Source: Gnetum montanum (taxonomy: Eukaryota; Streptophyta; Gnetopsida; Gnetales; Gnetaceae). From it: a DNA stretch of 39,988 nucleotides. The stretch spans positions 224,795 to 264,782 of the forward strand of contig MNCI01002924.1 of NCBI GenBank assembly GCA_015680685.1, in the 5' to 3' direction. Under the pieces are notes generated by a model. That model made no database searches, was not told the DNA's origin, and worked only from the letters and a program-made list of their open reading frames with translations. Shown piece after piece: positions 1-9,846 of the stretch (position 1 is its first letter; every line of letters begins with the position of its first letter). A program made the translations under genes and the position numbers.

Positions 1-576
1 CAAGTAATTTTTGGATTTTTAGATTGCTCTTATTGTTCTTATTTCATGATAGAAAATTTCTATTAAAATTTTGCCATAGAAGCGCTTGTGTTCAAAAGCC
101 TTAAGAGCATTTTAGTAGTAAATTTGATTATTGTGCAACGTATAAGAACTGCTATTGAGATCGTTGTAAGAGAGCCTTTGCTTGTAGTCAAGCTATTGAA
201 CAATTCAATAGTCAAGAGGGTTCAGAAAATATTTGGTATTTTGATAGCACCAGAATAGCTTCTTTTATCTTTAAAGTGAATCTCTATGGTATTTCAATCA
301 TAAATTTTCAAGTCTTTTAAAGGTTTTGTTGAATGCAATTGTTGACATCCATTATCTAGCCAAAATAGAGTCTAGTACGTGATAGTTTACGCAACAATTT
401 TTTGAGTTCTTCCATGATTTGATAACATAGAAAAAATCTCACATTATTGGGACTACATCTTGCTTTATTCCTTTTCACTTTATTAGAAAAATCAATAAAA
501 ATATGTATAACAAGATGACAAAACATTTTAGAAAAATAGAGTCTTTTAAAACATTTTAGAAAAAAAAAATATGTAT
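1..576 (-). other. Retrotransposon remnant, probably 3' internal part of a minus-strand family A element
   Basis: No reading frame here looks real. The stretch around 419-472 closely resembles 24955-25010, which lies in the 3' internal region of the minus-strand element E4; the shared core is about 50 bases with few mismatches. The right part is A-rich and runs straight into the truncated LTR of E1 at about 577. I infer that this is the distal part of E3, the minus-strand element that E1 interrupts, joined to E1 by a deletion. Positions 1-400 match nothing else that I recognise in the window. Confidence 0.4.
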
Positions 577-717
577 AACGAATGTTCTCAATGCCCATTT
601 CACTTCCTAGAAGAGCTAGTGCACTAGATAACTATAGGTACATGGAATTCGACTAGATTGTGTGTAACACCTTAGTGATTCATATGGTTGGGCATAGGGG
701 TACCTAGCCACTTATCA
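577..717 (+). repeat. E1 5' LTR, truncated (last ~140 bp)
   Basis: This matches the terminal 140 bp of the E1 3' LTR (about 7946-8086), including the family-wide block before the end with GGGGTACC. It ends in CTTATCA at 711-717. The upstream ~700 bp of the LTR (U3, TATA box, R) is absent and replaced at 577 by unrelated A-rich DNA. The cut therefore removed the promoter. Confidence 0.85.
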
Positions 718-718
718 T

Positions 719-737
719 TGGCATCATTGCTAGGGAC
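719..737 (+). other. E1 primer-binding site, tRNA-Asp-like
   Basis: It starts one base after the LTR end and reads TGGCATCATTGCTAGGGAC. From memory, the tRNA-Asp primer site of Athila/Tat elements is TGGCGCCGTTGCCGGGGAT. All differences from it are transitions, as expected from cytosine deamination or a family variant. The same site with the same one-base spacer occurs in E2, E3 and E4. Confidence 0.75.
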
Positions 738-880
738 CTTTTGTTTTTTTCGTGCACTATCTAGGACCTAGTGAAAAGTATTTAAATTGTTGGAATGAAC
801 CTTAGAGTCATATCCTATTTTCACCATTACTACAACAAATTTTTAGAAGCACACTGTGATTTTTATTTTACTAATTAACA

Positions 881-1255
881 ATGTCTTCTTCTCACAGGAG
901 TGATTCTCTACCCAAGTCTAAGAAAGCTTATCAGCCAGTGCCTCAACAATATCAAATTGTATATACTCATCTTGATGAGTATGTATCGAACTTCACCTTC
1001 ATCCTACACCAGGATGAACAACTATGGTGGCGCAACATGGAGGCAACATTGTGCTGTCATCTAATTGAGTTGTTCCTATAATGCTCTGCCAAATGCTTAT
1101 CTGATGTGGTCTCCAGAACCACCATGCAGAGTATATTGTGGAAGATACTAACACCAAGGATTATCATTCCACTAAAGCACAATGTCTATGGGACCAGTAT
1201 CTAGAACAATGCTAGGAATTTTCGAAGGTAAAAGGACTTAATGATCCTTCATTCC
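881..1255 (+). pseudogene. gag: E1 gag N-terminal remnant
   Basis: The ATG at 881 begins MSSSHRSDSLPKSKK, resembling the gag start of E2 at 10760 (MSSSSHKSTSPP). The conserved block VSNFTFILHQDEQLWWRN (about residues 36-53) matches PDFTFILHQDERLCWRD in E2. The open frame ends at 1081; weaker similarity continues past a frame break to about 1255, where E2's equivalent is near 11150. From there the sequence jumps to protease, so the capsid core and zinc knuckle are missing. This is a deletion remnant with no complete gag function. Confidence 0.75.
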
Positions 1256-1263
1256 TATTTTAC

Positions 1264-1650
1264 CAACAAGCCCTTCTCGATTCAAGTTCTAGCATTAATT
1301 TAATTTCTCATGAGGTGTACACTACTTGGAACCTGCCTCCTCTCAAGAAGAGCAACATAAGATTAGAATTGGTAGACCAGTCCATCATTATTTCATTGGG
1401 ACTAGTAAAAGACATCATAACCACTCTTTGTGGGTGGTCTTATCATGTCAATTTTCTAGTGATCAAGGTGGAGAATAGCAAAGGGTATTTTCCAATCATC
1501 ATGGAAAAGGCATGGTTGAGCACTGTCGATGCAAGAATGGGCATAAGAGATCTTTCTCTACAGATGTCTCAAGAAAATCGATTTGAAAAGATTAAGAAGA
1601 AGAGAGTACAATCCATTATGTACAATGATACAAGGTGCAATTGTGTGTAG
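1264..1650 (+). pseudogene. E1 retropepsin-like aspartic protease, inactive
   Basis: It aligns over its length with the E2 protease (13395-13792). Shared blocks are WNLPPLKKSNIRLEL, the GWSY turn and the C-terminal AWLST motif, which corresponds to the gypsy protease signature GRxWL. The active-site triplet, DLG in E2, reads DSS here (about 1279-1287), so catalysis should be lost. The first open ATG is at 1315, but similarity starts upstream in the same frame. The frame continues through stops into reverse transcriptase, as in a gag-pol polyprotein. Confidence 0.8.
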
Positions 1651-2165
1651 AAACTTTGGGCCCTAAAGCAAGCATCTATCTCTACATGCAAGCAGTGTGC
1701 ACTAGAAGCAGAAATTCAAAGGTGTCTATACGTAGAAACCACAAAGCAGAAGGGCACCTAGTGGCTAACTACTAATTCTAAAAGCAACACACTTTACATG
1801 GAACCAACTGAGAGACTGACATATGCATATGTCACAAGTATGGATGAACGAGAGTAGGTTCATCATCAACTCTCTAATGACACAAATGATGATACTTACT
1901 GGGAAGAGTTGGAAATTCTTGAAAAATTCAAGTAAGAGCCCCTAGAACTAAAATCGCTACCAACTAGAATGAAATATGTGTTTTTGAAAAATAGAAAGCT
2001 AGTTATAATCAATGCAAAACTTGCTCTAGAACGAAAAAATATGTTATTGAAGGTAGTTGAAAGATGGTCATCAGCTTTTGCTTGGTCATATCCTGAACTC
2101 AAAGGGATTGATCCTAGGATATGCCAGCATTACATCTACACTGACTCGGCCATGAAGCCAAAATG
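1651..2165 (+). pseudogene. E1 protease-RT linker
   Basis: This part of the polyprotein frame lies between protease and reverse transcriptase. Positions 1660-1850 match 13800-13990 of E2 and show weaker similarity to the post-protease part of E4 (about 25740-25500, minus). It contains four stop codons but no shift of frame. The segment from 1969 (MKYVFLKNRKLVII...) reads like the usual run-in to a gypsy RT, including WSYPELKGIDP and the conserved H before it enters the fingers domain. I see no further domain. Confidence 0.6.
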
Positions 2166-2910
2166 ATAGCCATAGAGGAGATTGAACCCCAAGCTAAAGT
2201 AGATTATCAAGGAGAAAATCAAAAAACTTCTCAAGGAGAGGCTCATTTATCCCATTGAGGATAGCAAGTGGGTTAGCCCACTTGTAATTGCACCAAAGAA
2301 AGATAGCAAGTGGTAGATCTACATCAATTTCAGGCTATTGAATATGGCAACATTCAAGGATCATTTTCCATTACCATTTGTTGACCAGATGCTCGACACC
2401 ATATGTGGGCATTGCTACTACAGCTTTCTAGATGGTTATAGTGGCTATAACCAAATTCAAATTACACTAGAAGACTAGGCAAAGACAACATTCATGAGTC
2501 CTTGGGGGACTTTTACATATCGCAAGATGTCGTTTGGTCTATGTAATGCTCCTACCACATTCTAATGCCTGGTCTTGAGCATTTTTCAACAACAGATCAG
2601 TAGTGGTATGGAAGTCTTCATAGATGACTTCTCCACCTATGGAGGTACATTTGAGCAAGCCTTAAATTACCTTGAGCAAGTGCTAAAATGATGTGTTAAA
2701 ACTAAATTACGGCTCAATTGGCAGAAAAGTCACTTAATGGTCCAAGAGGGCATTGTACTGGGGCATAGAACATCATAAGCAAGAATTGAGGTGGATCCTA
2801 AAAAAATAATGGTCATCCAAGGAATAACCTACCAACTAGAAATAGTTAAAGATGTTCAGTCATTTCTTGGACATATTGGCTACTATTAGTGATTCATAGA
2901 GAATTTATCT
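2166..2910 (+). pseudogene. E1 reverse transcriptase, decayed
   Basis: Reverse transcriptase copies the element RNA into cDNA. Visible motifs in order: KKLLKERLIYPIEDSKWVSP (fingers), VIAPKKDSKW, INFRLLN, LDGYSGYNQI (first catalytic Asp, about 2430), FMSPWGTFTYRKMSFGLCNAP (about 2490-2555), and the catalytic box VFIDDFS (about 2610-2635), followed by the connection block with FLGHIGYY (about 2865). FIDD in place of YVDD is usual in the Athila/Tat group, which tends to have FMDD. Stops fall where family members carry Gln, Arg or Trp, for example within LED*AKTTF and TF*CLV. The frame itself is unbroken. Confidence 0.9.
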
Positions 2911-3440
2911 AAGATTACAAAACCTTTGGTTGAGCTAACGAAGAAAGAAGCTTCCTTTGTTTGGACCACAGAATGTGAGGAAGCATTCCAATAACTGAAA
3001 GAGAAGCTTGTAGAAATTCTAGTCCTATAAGCACCTAACTAGTCTAGACCATTTCATATCATGATATATGCATCAAATTCTTCCTTGGGAGTAATGCTGA
3101 CATAGTTAGATGACAAGAAACGTCCATACTACATCCATTACACTAGTCGAAGCATTATGGGTGCATAACTAAACTACACCACTACATAAAAAGAATTGAT
3201 GGCGATGGTGTTTGCTCTAGAAAAGTTTAGGCATTATGTGCTTGAATACATGGTGTTTGTGCACACAGACCATAGTGCCATCTGCTTCCTAATGAACAAG
3301 CCAATGATGAGCCCCCATGTCATACAATGGCTGGTGATCTTGTAGGAATTCAATCTTACAATGGTATATCAAAAGGGCACTGAGAATGTAGTTGCTAATC
3401 ACTTGCCTCAGTTACAATGGGATGACAAAGAGGAAGAAAG
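2911..3440 (+). pseudogene. E1 RNase H domain, decayed
   Basis: RNase H degrades the RNA of the RNA-DNA hybrid during cDNA synthesis. The domain is preceded by the usual linker (ITKPLVELTKKEASFVWT). The first catalytic Asp, normally in a DAS context, is replaced in IYASNSS (about 3064-3084). The Glu in KELMAMVFALEKFRHYV (about 3190-3240) and the Asp in HTDHSA (about 3265-3282) remain. The block ends with VYQKGTENVVANHLPQ (about 3364-3411), the typical C-terminus in which the final Asp would be expected just before HLP; Asn stands there. Several in-frame stops are present and no frameshift. Confidence 0.85.
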
Positions 3441-3615
3441 CTCACTCCCTAACATGTTTTCTAATGAACTCCTCTTTGTTGGGGCTATAACTAAACAAAT
3501 GTCCAATGAGCCAAAATGGTATGATGGCATTCTCACCTATCTTCTTACTCAGGAGATGCCATGAGGATTGGACCACTAGAAGAAATAATAGTTTCTTCAC
3601 TAGGTAAAGCACTTC

Positions 3616-4740
3616 ATGGAGATCAACAGACACCTCTACAAGGTGTGCGTCGATAACCTAGTTTATTGGTGTATCCCTGATGTTTATCAATTGTGCATTC
3701 TTCAAGACACTCATGAAGGTCCTTGTGGAGGACACTATGCTAAGAGATGCACAACCATTAAAATCTTGACAGTAGGGTACTACTGGCCAACATTTTTCAA
3801 GGATGCTCACCATTATGTCTACTGTTGTGAATGATGCCAATGAGATGGTGGAATGGCTACTCAAATAGAGGGACCTCAACAATGGATTCAACCATTAGAA
3901 CCCTTCAACATCTAGGGCATTGACTTCATGGGTCCCATCATGCCCATTTCAAATGGAAAGACATACATAATAGTCATTGTTGACTATTATACAAAATGGG
4001 TAGAAGTAGCAGTCATCATCAACTATACATCTTCTACTGTTGCTTGGTTTGTACAACAAAACATTGTAAACAAGTTTGGTGTGCCACGTGTATTAATTTC
4101 TAACAATGGAACTTACTTTCAAGCAATGCTTCGGGTTGAACATAAACTCACAATTCCTTACCATCCTTGATCTCATGGTCAAGCTGAGGTTACCAATAGG
4201 GAAATCACAAGGATACTAATAAGAACTACTAGTAAGTATAGGAAGGACTGGAGCACAAAACTCAACGATATCCTTTGGGCCTACTACTCAACTTGGAAAC
4301 TTTTTATAGGCTATTCTCCCTACAAGCTTATGTACAGGAAATTACTAACACTTCCTATTCAATTCAAGCTTCATACACTCTCAACTACTTGTGACCTTGA
4401 CCTTAACATGAGTCTAGCCCAAAAAAAAAGACTAATGAATCTCAACTTGCTAGAAAAAAACTAATTGGTATCCCTATCAGCTAACAAGTTGCATAAGGCC
4501 TATAACAAAAAGCATCATGACCTGAAAACTAGAAAAGTCAAATTTCCACCTAGAGATAAGGTTCTCTACTAGAACCCCACACACGTACCTCAACAAACTA
4601 AGTTCCAAACATTGTGGGAAGGACCTTACATCATTTATGAGACTTTTTCTTCTGGGGCCATGATGATCTATAAACCTGAGAGCCCAAACAAAAGTTAGCT
4701 AGTCAACATTCAACAAATCAAACCTTTCCATGAGCATACG
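3616..4740 (+). pseudogene. E1 integrase, decayed, catalytic Asp lost
   Basis: Integrase joins cDNA to the host chromosome. An HHCC-type zinc region is recognisable: DTHEGPCGGHY (about 3706-3738), then YYWPTFFKDA and CCE*C near 3825-3838. The catalytic core begins near 3910 with GIDFMGP (first Asp). The second catalytic Asp is replaced by Asn in ISNNGTYF (about 4096-4120), and the Glu is kept in SHGQAEVTN (about 4171-4197). The C-terminal part has VLY, LWEGPY and LVNIQQIKPFHE (about 4700-4735). The last block reappears in E2 near 14085, where it marks the far side of that element's deletion. Confidence 0.9.
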
Positions 4741-4812
4741 CTAACTAACACAACAAGCACCTCATCAGATGAACAACCATGCTCCATATTTCAAATCTTT
4801 TCCTTTCAACTT

Positions 4813-4829
4813 AGTCATGGGGGAGATGG
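4813..4829 (+). other. E1 internal polypurine tract (PPT1)
   Basis: It reads AGTCATGGGGGAGATGG, directly after the pol region. Its core is shared with the 3' polypurine tract at 7230-7242 and with the same positions in E2 (14199-14215) and E4 (25295-25311, minus). A role as a second plus-strand primer, or as a relic of an older LTR boundary, is inferred. Confidence 0.6.
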
Positions 4830-5742
4830 CCACTCATGCTAACCATACAAGTGACTCCTCAATTTTTCAAGTTTTTTTGTTTTACACATTCTTTATTTTA
4901 CATCTTTTTGTTTTCATGTAATCTTTTCTAATTTTTTTTTACACCATTGTTAGTATATTTGCTATTTTCTGAATATTTTACACTTTCTTTTATATTTTCT
5001 TTTATTTTATTTTGGTGTGATTTTCTAACTTTTTGTTAATAAATGCCAAGTACAATGGTAATGTATTATTTGATGGTGATGTGTACTTTTTTGTTATTTG
5101 ATTGTTAGTGTCTGGTTTCTGGCTTTGAATTTCATTACAAATGATTAGGACATGGTTTTTTGTAATGCAATAGGCAATGAGTCCACAACATCCACCCATC
5201 CACAAACTCTATGGTTTTCCTTGTTCTAGAAATGTGCAATTCCTTTTTTATTAATAAAACTTTAATAGATTTGTAACTTTGGTAGTTTTTGGAATTGGGA
5301 AGGACTCAAAGGTTTGAACAAGATGTGGCTTCAAGGGGATTCAGTATTCTTTGTGCTTTTCTATTTTCCTAGGTGCATGTGTGTTTTCATGAATTTCTTA
5401 CCATTCCATGTCGATCAATAAAAGAAAGTTGAATAACTCCTTAGATGGTGTGCTTCTCATAAAAAAATGATGAGAACCCCACCATGTGAGGATGTATGCA
5501 TTTATTTTTTCCAAGGGGTGTGTTTTGAATTTGCGTCCTCATGTGAGTGTTCTCCTCGAGAGCATCCTCATTGTGAGCAGCCTTCCTAAGAGTGCCCTCG
5601 TTGAGAAGGCCCTTGCATTCAAACGTGCATCTACAAAGAGCGTAGTTGATTCAAAGCCGCTTGCAGAGAAGTAGAATTCATCTGTGGAGAGAATAGAATC
5701 CTATCTACGATTTGGCAGCCAACGTCTCTGAGAGCATCTTTG

Positions 5743-5995
5743 TGGAATGGTGGTTGTTTTGTGGAAGCATTCTTGTGTCTTCTGTGGATGGATTGGTCTT
5801 GGAGTGGCAATGCAAAGTCATTGAAAGTAGTTGATTTTGGTCTGGATTGAGGATGGAACTTCTAGGATCATTTTAGCCACAAATTCCATAAGGGACTTCT
5901 TATGACCTCAATTTGGAACTCCATTCCACCTTCTCTATCATCCATCCATGCTACCATAACTTAGCTTACTACTGGGTTCTATGTTATGTTGTGTG
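5743..5995 (+). repeat. E1 internal direct repeat, copy A
   Basis: It shares most bases with 6127-6378, including GGAATGRTGGTTGTT at the start, GGATGGATTGGTCTT, and the CATCCATC region near the end. E2 has only one copy (about 14928-15170). The duplication therefore arose in E1's lineage or was lost from E2. Confidence 0.75.
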
Positions 5996-6126
5996 GCTTC
6001 CATTTCAAAAAAAATAATGGGAATTCAAAGCACACCTCTTAGATAGAATAAATGGGCTACAAGCACTAGTTATGGGACTAGTCCCCTCTAACTAAGGCCC
6101 TTCCTCACTTCCTACTCCTTTAATTT

Positions 6127-6378
6127 GGAATGATGGTTGTTCTGTGGGAGCACTCTTATGTCTTAGGGGATGGATTGGTCTTAGAATGATGATGCAAAGT
6201 CACTAAACATGGTTGGTTTTGGTCTAAACTAAGGATGGATCTTATCAAGTCATTTAACCACAAATCCACAAGGGACTTCATGTGACCGTAATTAGGAACT
6301 CCATTCTACTCTTTCTCATCCATCTATGCTTTCCATGTCTCACCTCACTACCGGTTCCATGTTTTGGTTCGATATCCT
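6127..6378 (+). repeat. E1 internal direct repeat, copy B
   Basis: This copy lies 384 bp to the right of copy A in the same orientation. Its left context (6010-6126) matches E2 (14785-14925), so B sits in the ancestral position and A, together with the unrelated DNA at 5475-5742, is the added segment. Confidence 0.75.
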
Positions 6379-6864
6379 GGTTTGATGTGTCAGAATTCTT
6401 AGTTAGTTTCTTCCAGGTTTTTGTACTTTGCCTTCTATAATCATTAATCATCCACAAAGCCCACAGACTCTTTAGTTTGAAGTTATGCAAGGGCATAAAA
6501 GGCCTGTACCTTCTTTGGGAAGGACCCACTTGCATATCTTTTGGTTGGGTTAGTTAAGTTCTTTACCCTTAGACACTCTAACAATCAAATTCTCTTTTGT
6601 TTACCCCATCAATGACATCCAATTATACACATCTTCACAAAAATTTTTAGTGAATTCTTCTTTTCATTGTTGTGCATTCTTATACCCTCTTCAAATATGT
6701 CCTTGTATTGAACTTTTTCAAATTTAATGGACCGCTTAATTTAATTGACCCTATCTATTAGCCTTCCTGCTAACACTACTCAAGGAACCAATCAACCACA
6801 ATCACAAGTTAGCTGAGTTTAACCACTGATAAACAAGGCATTTAATAATTATGTGTTACACATT

Positions 6865-6897
6865 ACATACTAATTCATGATTCTGTTGTGATTGCAG
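6865..6897 (+). promoter_or_regulatory. Possible 3' splice site ahead of the 3' ORF region (E1)
   Basis: A branch-point-like TACTAAT (6868-6874) is followed by a pyrimidine/G-rich tract and TTGCAG ending at 6897. E2 has a similar arrangement ending in GTGCAG at 15704, immediately before an ATG. Env-like ORFs of some gypsy elements (barley Bagy-2) are made from spliced RNA. A splice role here is inferred from the motif and its conservation. Confidence 0.35.
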
Positions 6898-7229
6898 TGG
6901 GAAGCATGGACTATAAGTTGGAATATCTTCACCAAGGATGATGCAGCAATATCATACAATGAGGATCATTCGTGATCATAGGAACTCTTCTCTCCCTCAT
7001 TATTCTACTACCAAGGGGTGTTGGATGTTAGTATTATCTAGGGTATTCTCTTCTCTTCTCATGAACATCCCATTTTTTAAAAATTGTAATTCCATGCACT
7101 TGGTCATTCAGAGTCTATCTGTTTTATCTAAGTCAATTTGTAATGTCAGTTAATAATCCCATACCTACTCAATATGTGTTGTAAAGAACTTATTTCTCCA
7201 CTTCTTCACTTGAGGACAAGTTTTCATTC

Positions 7230-7242
7230 AATCATGGGGGTA
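7230..7242 (+). other. E1 3' polypurine tract (PPT2)
   Basis: ATCATGGGGGTA lies directly before the LTR start TGATGAAC. It primes plus-strand synthesis in LTR elements. The same tract precedes the 3' LTRs of E2 (16072-16084) and E4 (19604-19616, minus). Confidence 0.8.
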
Positions 7243-8086
7243 TGATGAACATGATTTTTCCATTTGCTACAATGTCACATACATGACATCAAGGTCCAAC
7301 TACGACATCGTGTATGCGACGTTGGGGTGTGCACTCCAAGTCTATAAATACTATGCCTAGGCTCTAGTTTTTGGGGGGATATTTTTCAAGTTAGTTTTTA
7401 ATCAAAGTAGCAAAGCTCTTACCATTTCTTCTCTCTATAGTTAGAATATTTTCTAAGTGCCCGTAGAAGTAGTCTAAGTGTGTACAATTCTTTATTCGAG
7501 CACTAATGTACCTGAGTGCAGTAGTGTGATGGGAATAAAACAAACTCTTTTGACAATCCTTATAGCACTAAGAATAGATTAATATTTTCTTTAATGCATT
7601 TTACATTCTTGTTCCTTACTTTGATGCATTTGAATTAAGCAATTTATTTTCAGTTGTTAATGAACATGAGCACAACCACTTCGAGCATACATATAGTACT
7701 TGGTAACCCAACAACGCTTAATGTTTGGTAGCCCAGCAACACTATATGTGTTCAAGATGTGTTCTGGAAAGTGGGATGATTACTTGTGTTAGGCTAGATA
7801 GGTAATAACAAATTAGATTTTAAATTACTTTACTCTTCATTTTTGTTGTAGGCGATCAAATCTATAAAATATAAAGTAAGAAAAATCATATACCTCAATT
7901 ACACTTAAACCATACCCTTGAATCTCACAAGTGTAGTTGCAAAGACAACGAACCTTCTCAATGCCCATTTTACTTCCTAGAAGAGCTAGTGCATGGATAA
8001 CTATAGGTCCACAAAATTTGACTGGATCACGTGTCATACCTTGGTGATTCATGTGGTTGGGTGTAGGGGTACCTAGTCATTCATCA
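7243..8086 (+). repeat. E1 3' LTR (844 bp)
   Basis: It begins TGATGAA and ends TTCATCA (8080-8086), a perfect 7-bp inverted terminal repeat. U3 carries degenerate ACATCGTGTATGCGACG-type units (about 7270-7330), then a TATA box TATAAATA at 7343-7350 and AATAAA at 7534-7539. R/U5 holds the family's doubled TTGGTAACCCA block (about 7700-7745) and the conserved GGGGTACC near the end. The junction with E3 gag sequence is at 8086/8087. Confidence 0.9.
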
Positions 8087-9841
8087 TGGGCCATGACAAG
8101 AAAACATCCCTTAAGATGTTCATATTTGCACACTTTGCATTCTTCTTCATCTTCTAAATTGAAGTCTATAAATTCCTCAACTACAAAAACTTTTCCTTTA
8201 TGTTTGTAACTCTCTCATCCATTATCTCTTCTTCTCTTCTTTTCTTCTTTTCTTTGTTCTTGTTTAGTCTTCTCCTTTAATATCTTAAGATCCATAGTGA
8301 AGTTTTGATCTATTGAGTCCCACATTTTCTCTACCTTTGTTGCTATATCATTAACTAATTTCTCAATAGGTAGAGTCTTCTTTTGAATGACATACTCTAA
8401 AGTTTCGTCTTCTTGTCTATTGCACATTCTAATTTGGATTGTATTTCTCAACTAATTCCTTTTTTTTTTCAATTCTCCTTCTTCTTTGGCTACCTATCTA
8501 TCAGTCTTTGAATTCGGTTATCTGTCATTTCTAATAATCTTCATTGGGCATATACCCCAAGGGTTTCTCTAGTTTTGTTCCTTAACCCATCAATAATATG
8601 CCTTAGTTATTCCTTTTACGAAAATTCATGGTTTAGGCATCTATGTAGTAAATAATAATATCTTTCAATTACAGCATCAAAAGATTCATGTATCCCTTAT
8701 TTCAATCATTGGATTTTTCTTCTTAAATTAGACACTTTTTAATAGGTTTGATACTTGTTATTAAAACATTCTAGCATGGCACTCCATCTTCAAATTAATT
8801 CTGATTCTAAGGATTTGTACTAGCTCTTTGCCTCATTGATGAGTGTTCTAGGAAACAACTTTAACTTTTGGTAATCACTCTTAATATTCTAAAGGATATA
8901 GGCATTGTAGAAAGCTTGAAAATGGTGTTGTGGACCTGCATTATATCCACCCTCAAATTTGGGAATATTTTTCATGTACAGTTGCTTGATGCAACTATCC
9001 CTTATGTTCTTGGTGGGAATATACACAACATCTCTAATGTTAATCATGTTGTGAGTGACTAAAAGGGGTTCCTCATGATCGTTAGGTATGTAGGATCAAT
9101 TGTAGTTATGACACCTTTGATGCTCATAGTATCATTTTCTTTCTTCATGTTTGATAATATCTCTTTATTGTTCACAATCATCATCTTCTTCATCAAGATA
9201 TCTTCTTTGGTATTCATGTCTCTCATGATCCCTATGTCTTTCCCTGTCATAGTCTTTGGGTCTTTATTCCCTCTTGTTGGATTCCACTTATGATTGTAAT
9301 GATGAAGAGGAAGTAGTTGGAGAACAATGTCAACTAGTTCTCCTTCTATGACTTTTTGATTCATTTTCTTGTGGTTCTGTGGAATCTCTAAGCATTGAGG
9401 TCTACCTATGTTTGGGGTCTTCTACATCTATCCAAGGTCTTTTGCAAGGGCTAAATGCAATTGTATTTTGATAGGTTCCTCTAGATCAATGATAGGCATG
9501 TATGAATGGGATTCATGGTTTTGGTGGAGTTTTTTCATTATGAATGTGTCATCATTGATTTCTTCCAAGACAACATTCTGGGTTACTTTCTTTCCTTTGT
9601 TATTCTCATGTCTTATCTCCATGAAAACATCTTTGTTTACTGGTGCTTTTGTGGATTGATATGACATAGTCATGTGTTTAGTAACATGATATCCTTCTTG
9701 TGCATGGCCAAGGTTCAACCTCATTTAGGCTATTTGCAACATGAATAGTGTTGAACATTCAAGATGCAAAACTATATTACCCTGCAAATCATCCCACCTC
9801 AACTATTCATCCTAATGGAAGATAACCATGAATTTAAGATA
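8087..9841 (-). pseudogene. gag: E3 gag, main part, decayed
   Basis: Read leftward from 9841, this matches E2 gag from about 10890 to 12640. It starts at a block like FTFILHQDE..WRDLEGNI (about 9770-9830) and passes through the charged region encoded around 9428-9724 and 9059-9364. The distal part encodes EYVIQKKTLPIEKLVNDIATKVEKMWDS, closely like E2's LEEMVNRKTLPLQKLTIEVSAKVDQMWDS. It ends with an intact zinc knuckle CKVCKYEHLKGC (8104-8139). The frame is broken by stops and shifts. Beyond 8087 E3 is cut by the E1 LTR, so its C-terminus and protease are missing here. Confidence 0.8.
8104..8139 (-). other. Zinc knuckle of E3 gag, C-x2-C-x3-H-x3-C
   Basis: The twelve residues CKVCKYEHLKGC keep all four metal-binding positions. 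The spacing is one residue shorter in two gaps than the usual retroviral C-x2-C-x4-H-x4-C. E2 has the same site at 12599-12634 with one stop codon, and E4 at 26858-26893 with two metal ligands lost. It probably binds the element RNA as nucleocapsid. Confidence 0.65.
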
Positions 9842-9846
9842 ATATA
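9842..9846. repeat. E2 target-site duplication, left copy
   Basis: ATATA directly before the E2 5' LTR, identical to 16898-16902 after the 3' LTR. The target was the gag of E3, whose two halves rejoin in order across this duplication. Confidence 0.85.

Larger units (their letters stand above)
4830..7229 (+). other. E1 3' internal region between the two polypurine tracts, no intact gene
   Basis: About 2.4 kb without a convincing reading frame. It starts with a T-rich stretch (4860-5040), like the equivalent places in E2 and E4. It then shares blocks with E2: 5290-5410 resembles 14585-14700, and 6010-6500 resembles 14785-15310. Differences from E2 are a ~250-bp duplication (5743-5995 and 6127-6378) and ~270 bp of unrelated sequence at 5475-5742. 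Beyond 6900 only short open frames remain, possibly the end of a lost 3' ORF. Confidence 0.6.
577..8086 (+). mobile_element. E1: degenerate Ty3/gypsy LTR retrotransposon with pol, gag mostly deleted
   Basis: E1 has, in order, a truncated 5' LTR, primer-binding site, gag N-terminus, protease, reverse transcriptase, RNase H, integrase, an internal polypurine tract, a 2.4-kb non-coding 3' region, a second polypurine tract and a full 3' LTR. The order protease-RT-RNase H-integrase makes it Ty3/gypsy. The tRNA-Asp-like primer site and the RT motif FIDDFS point to the Athila/Tat group. Relative to E2, about 2.2 kb of central and C-terminal gag is missing, with the join near 1260. Protease to integrase stays in one frame but carries about 34 stop codons, so the element is not functional. 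No target duplication can be read because the 5' LTR is cut. Confidence 0.9.

Noticed and set aside
1264-4740. A variant genetic code in which TAA/TAG mean Gln
   Set aside because: Stops also fall at positions where Arg and Trp are expected, including TGA, and the family's other changes are mostly transitions. Deamination explains all of it.
8868-9659. Plus-strand hydrophobic ORFs (for example 9075-9293, 9408-9659) as membrane proteins
   Set aside because: They are antisense to E3 gag; the minus strand has the gag similarity.
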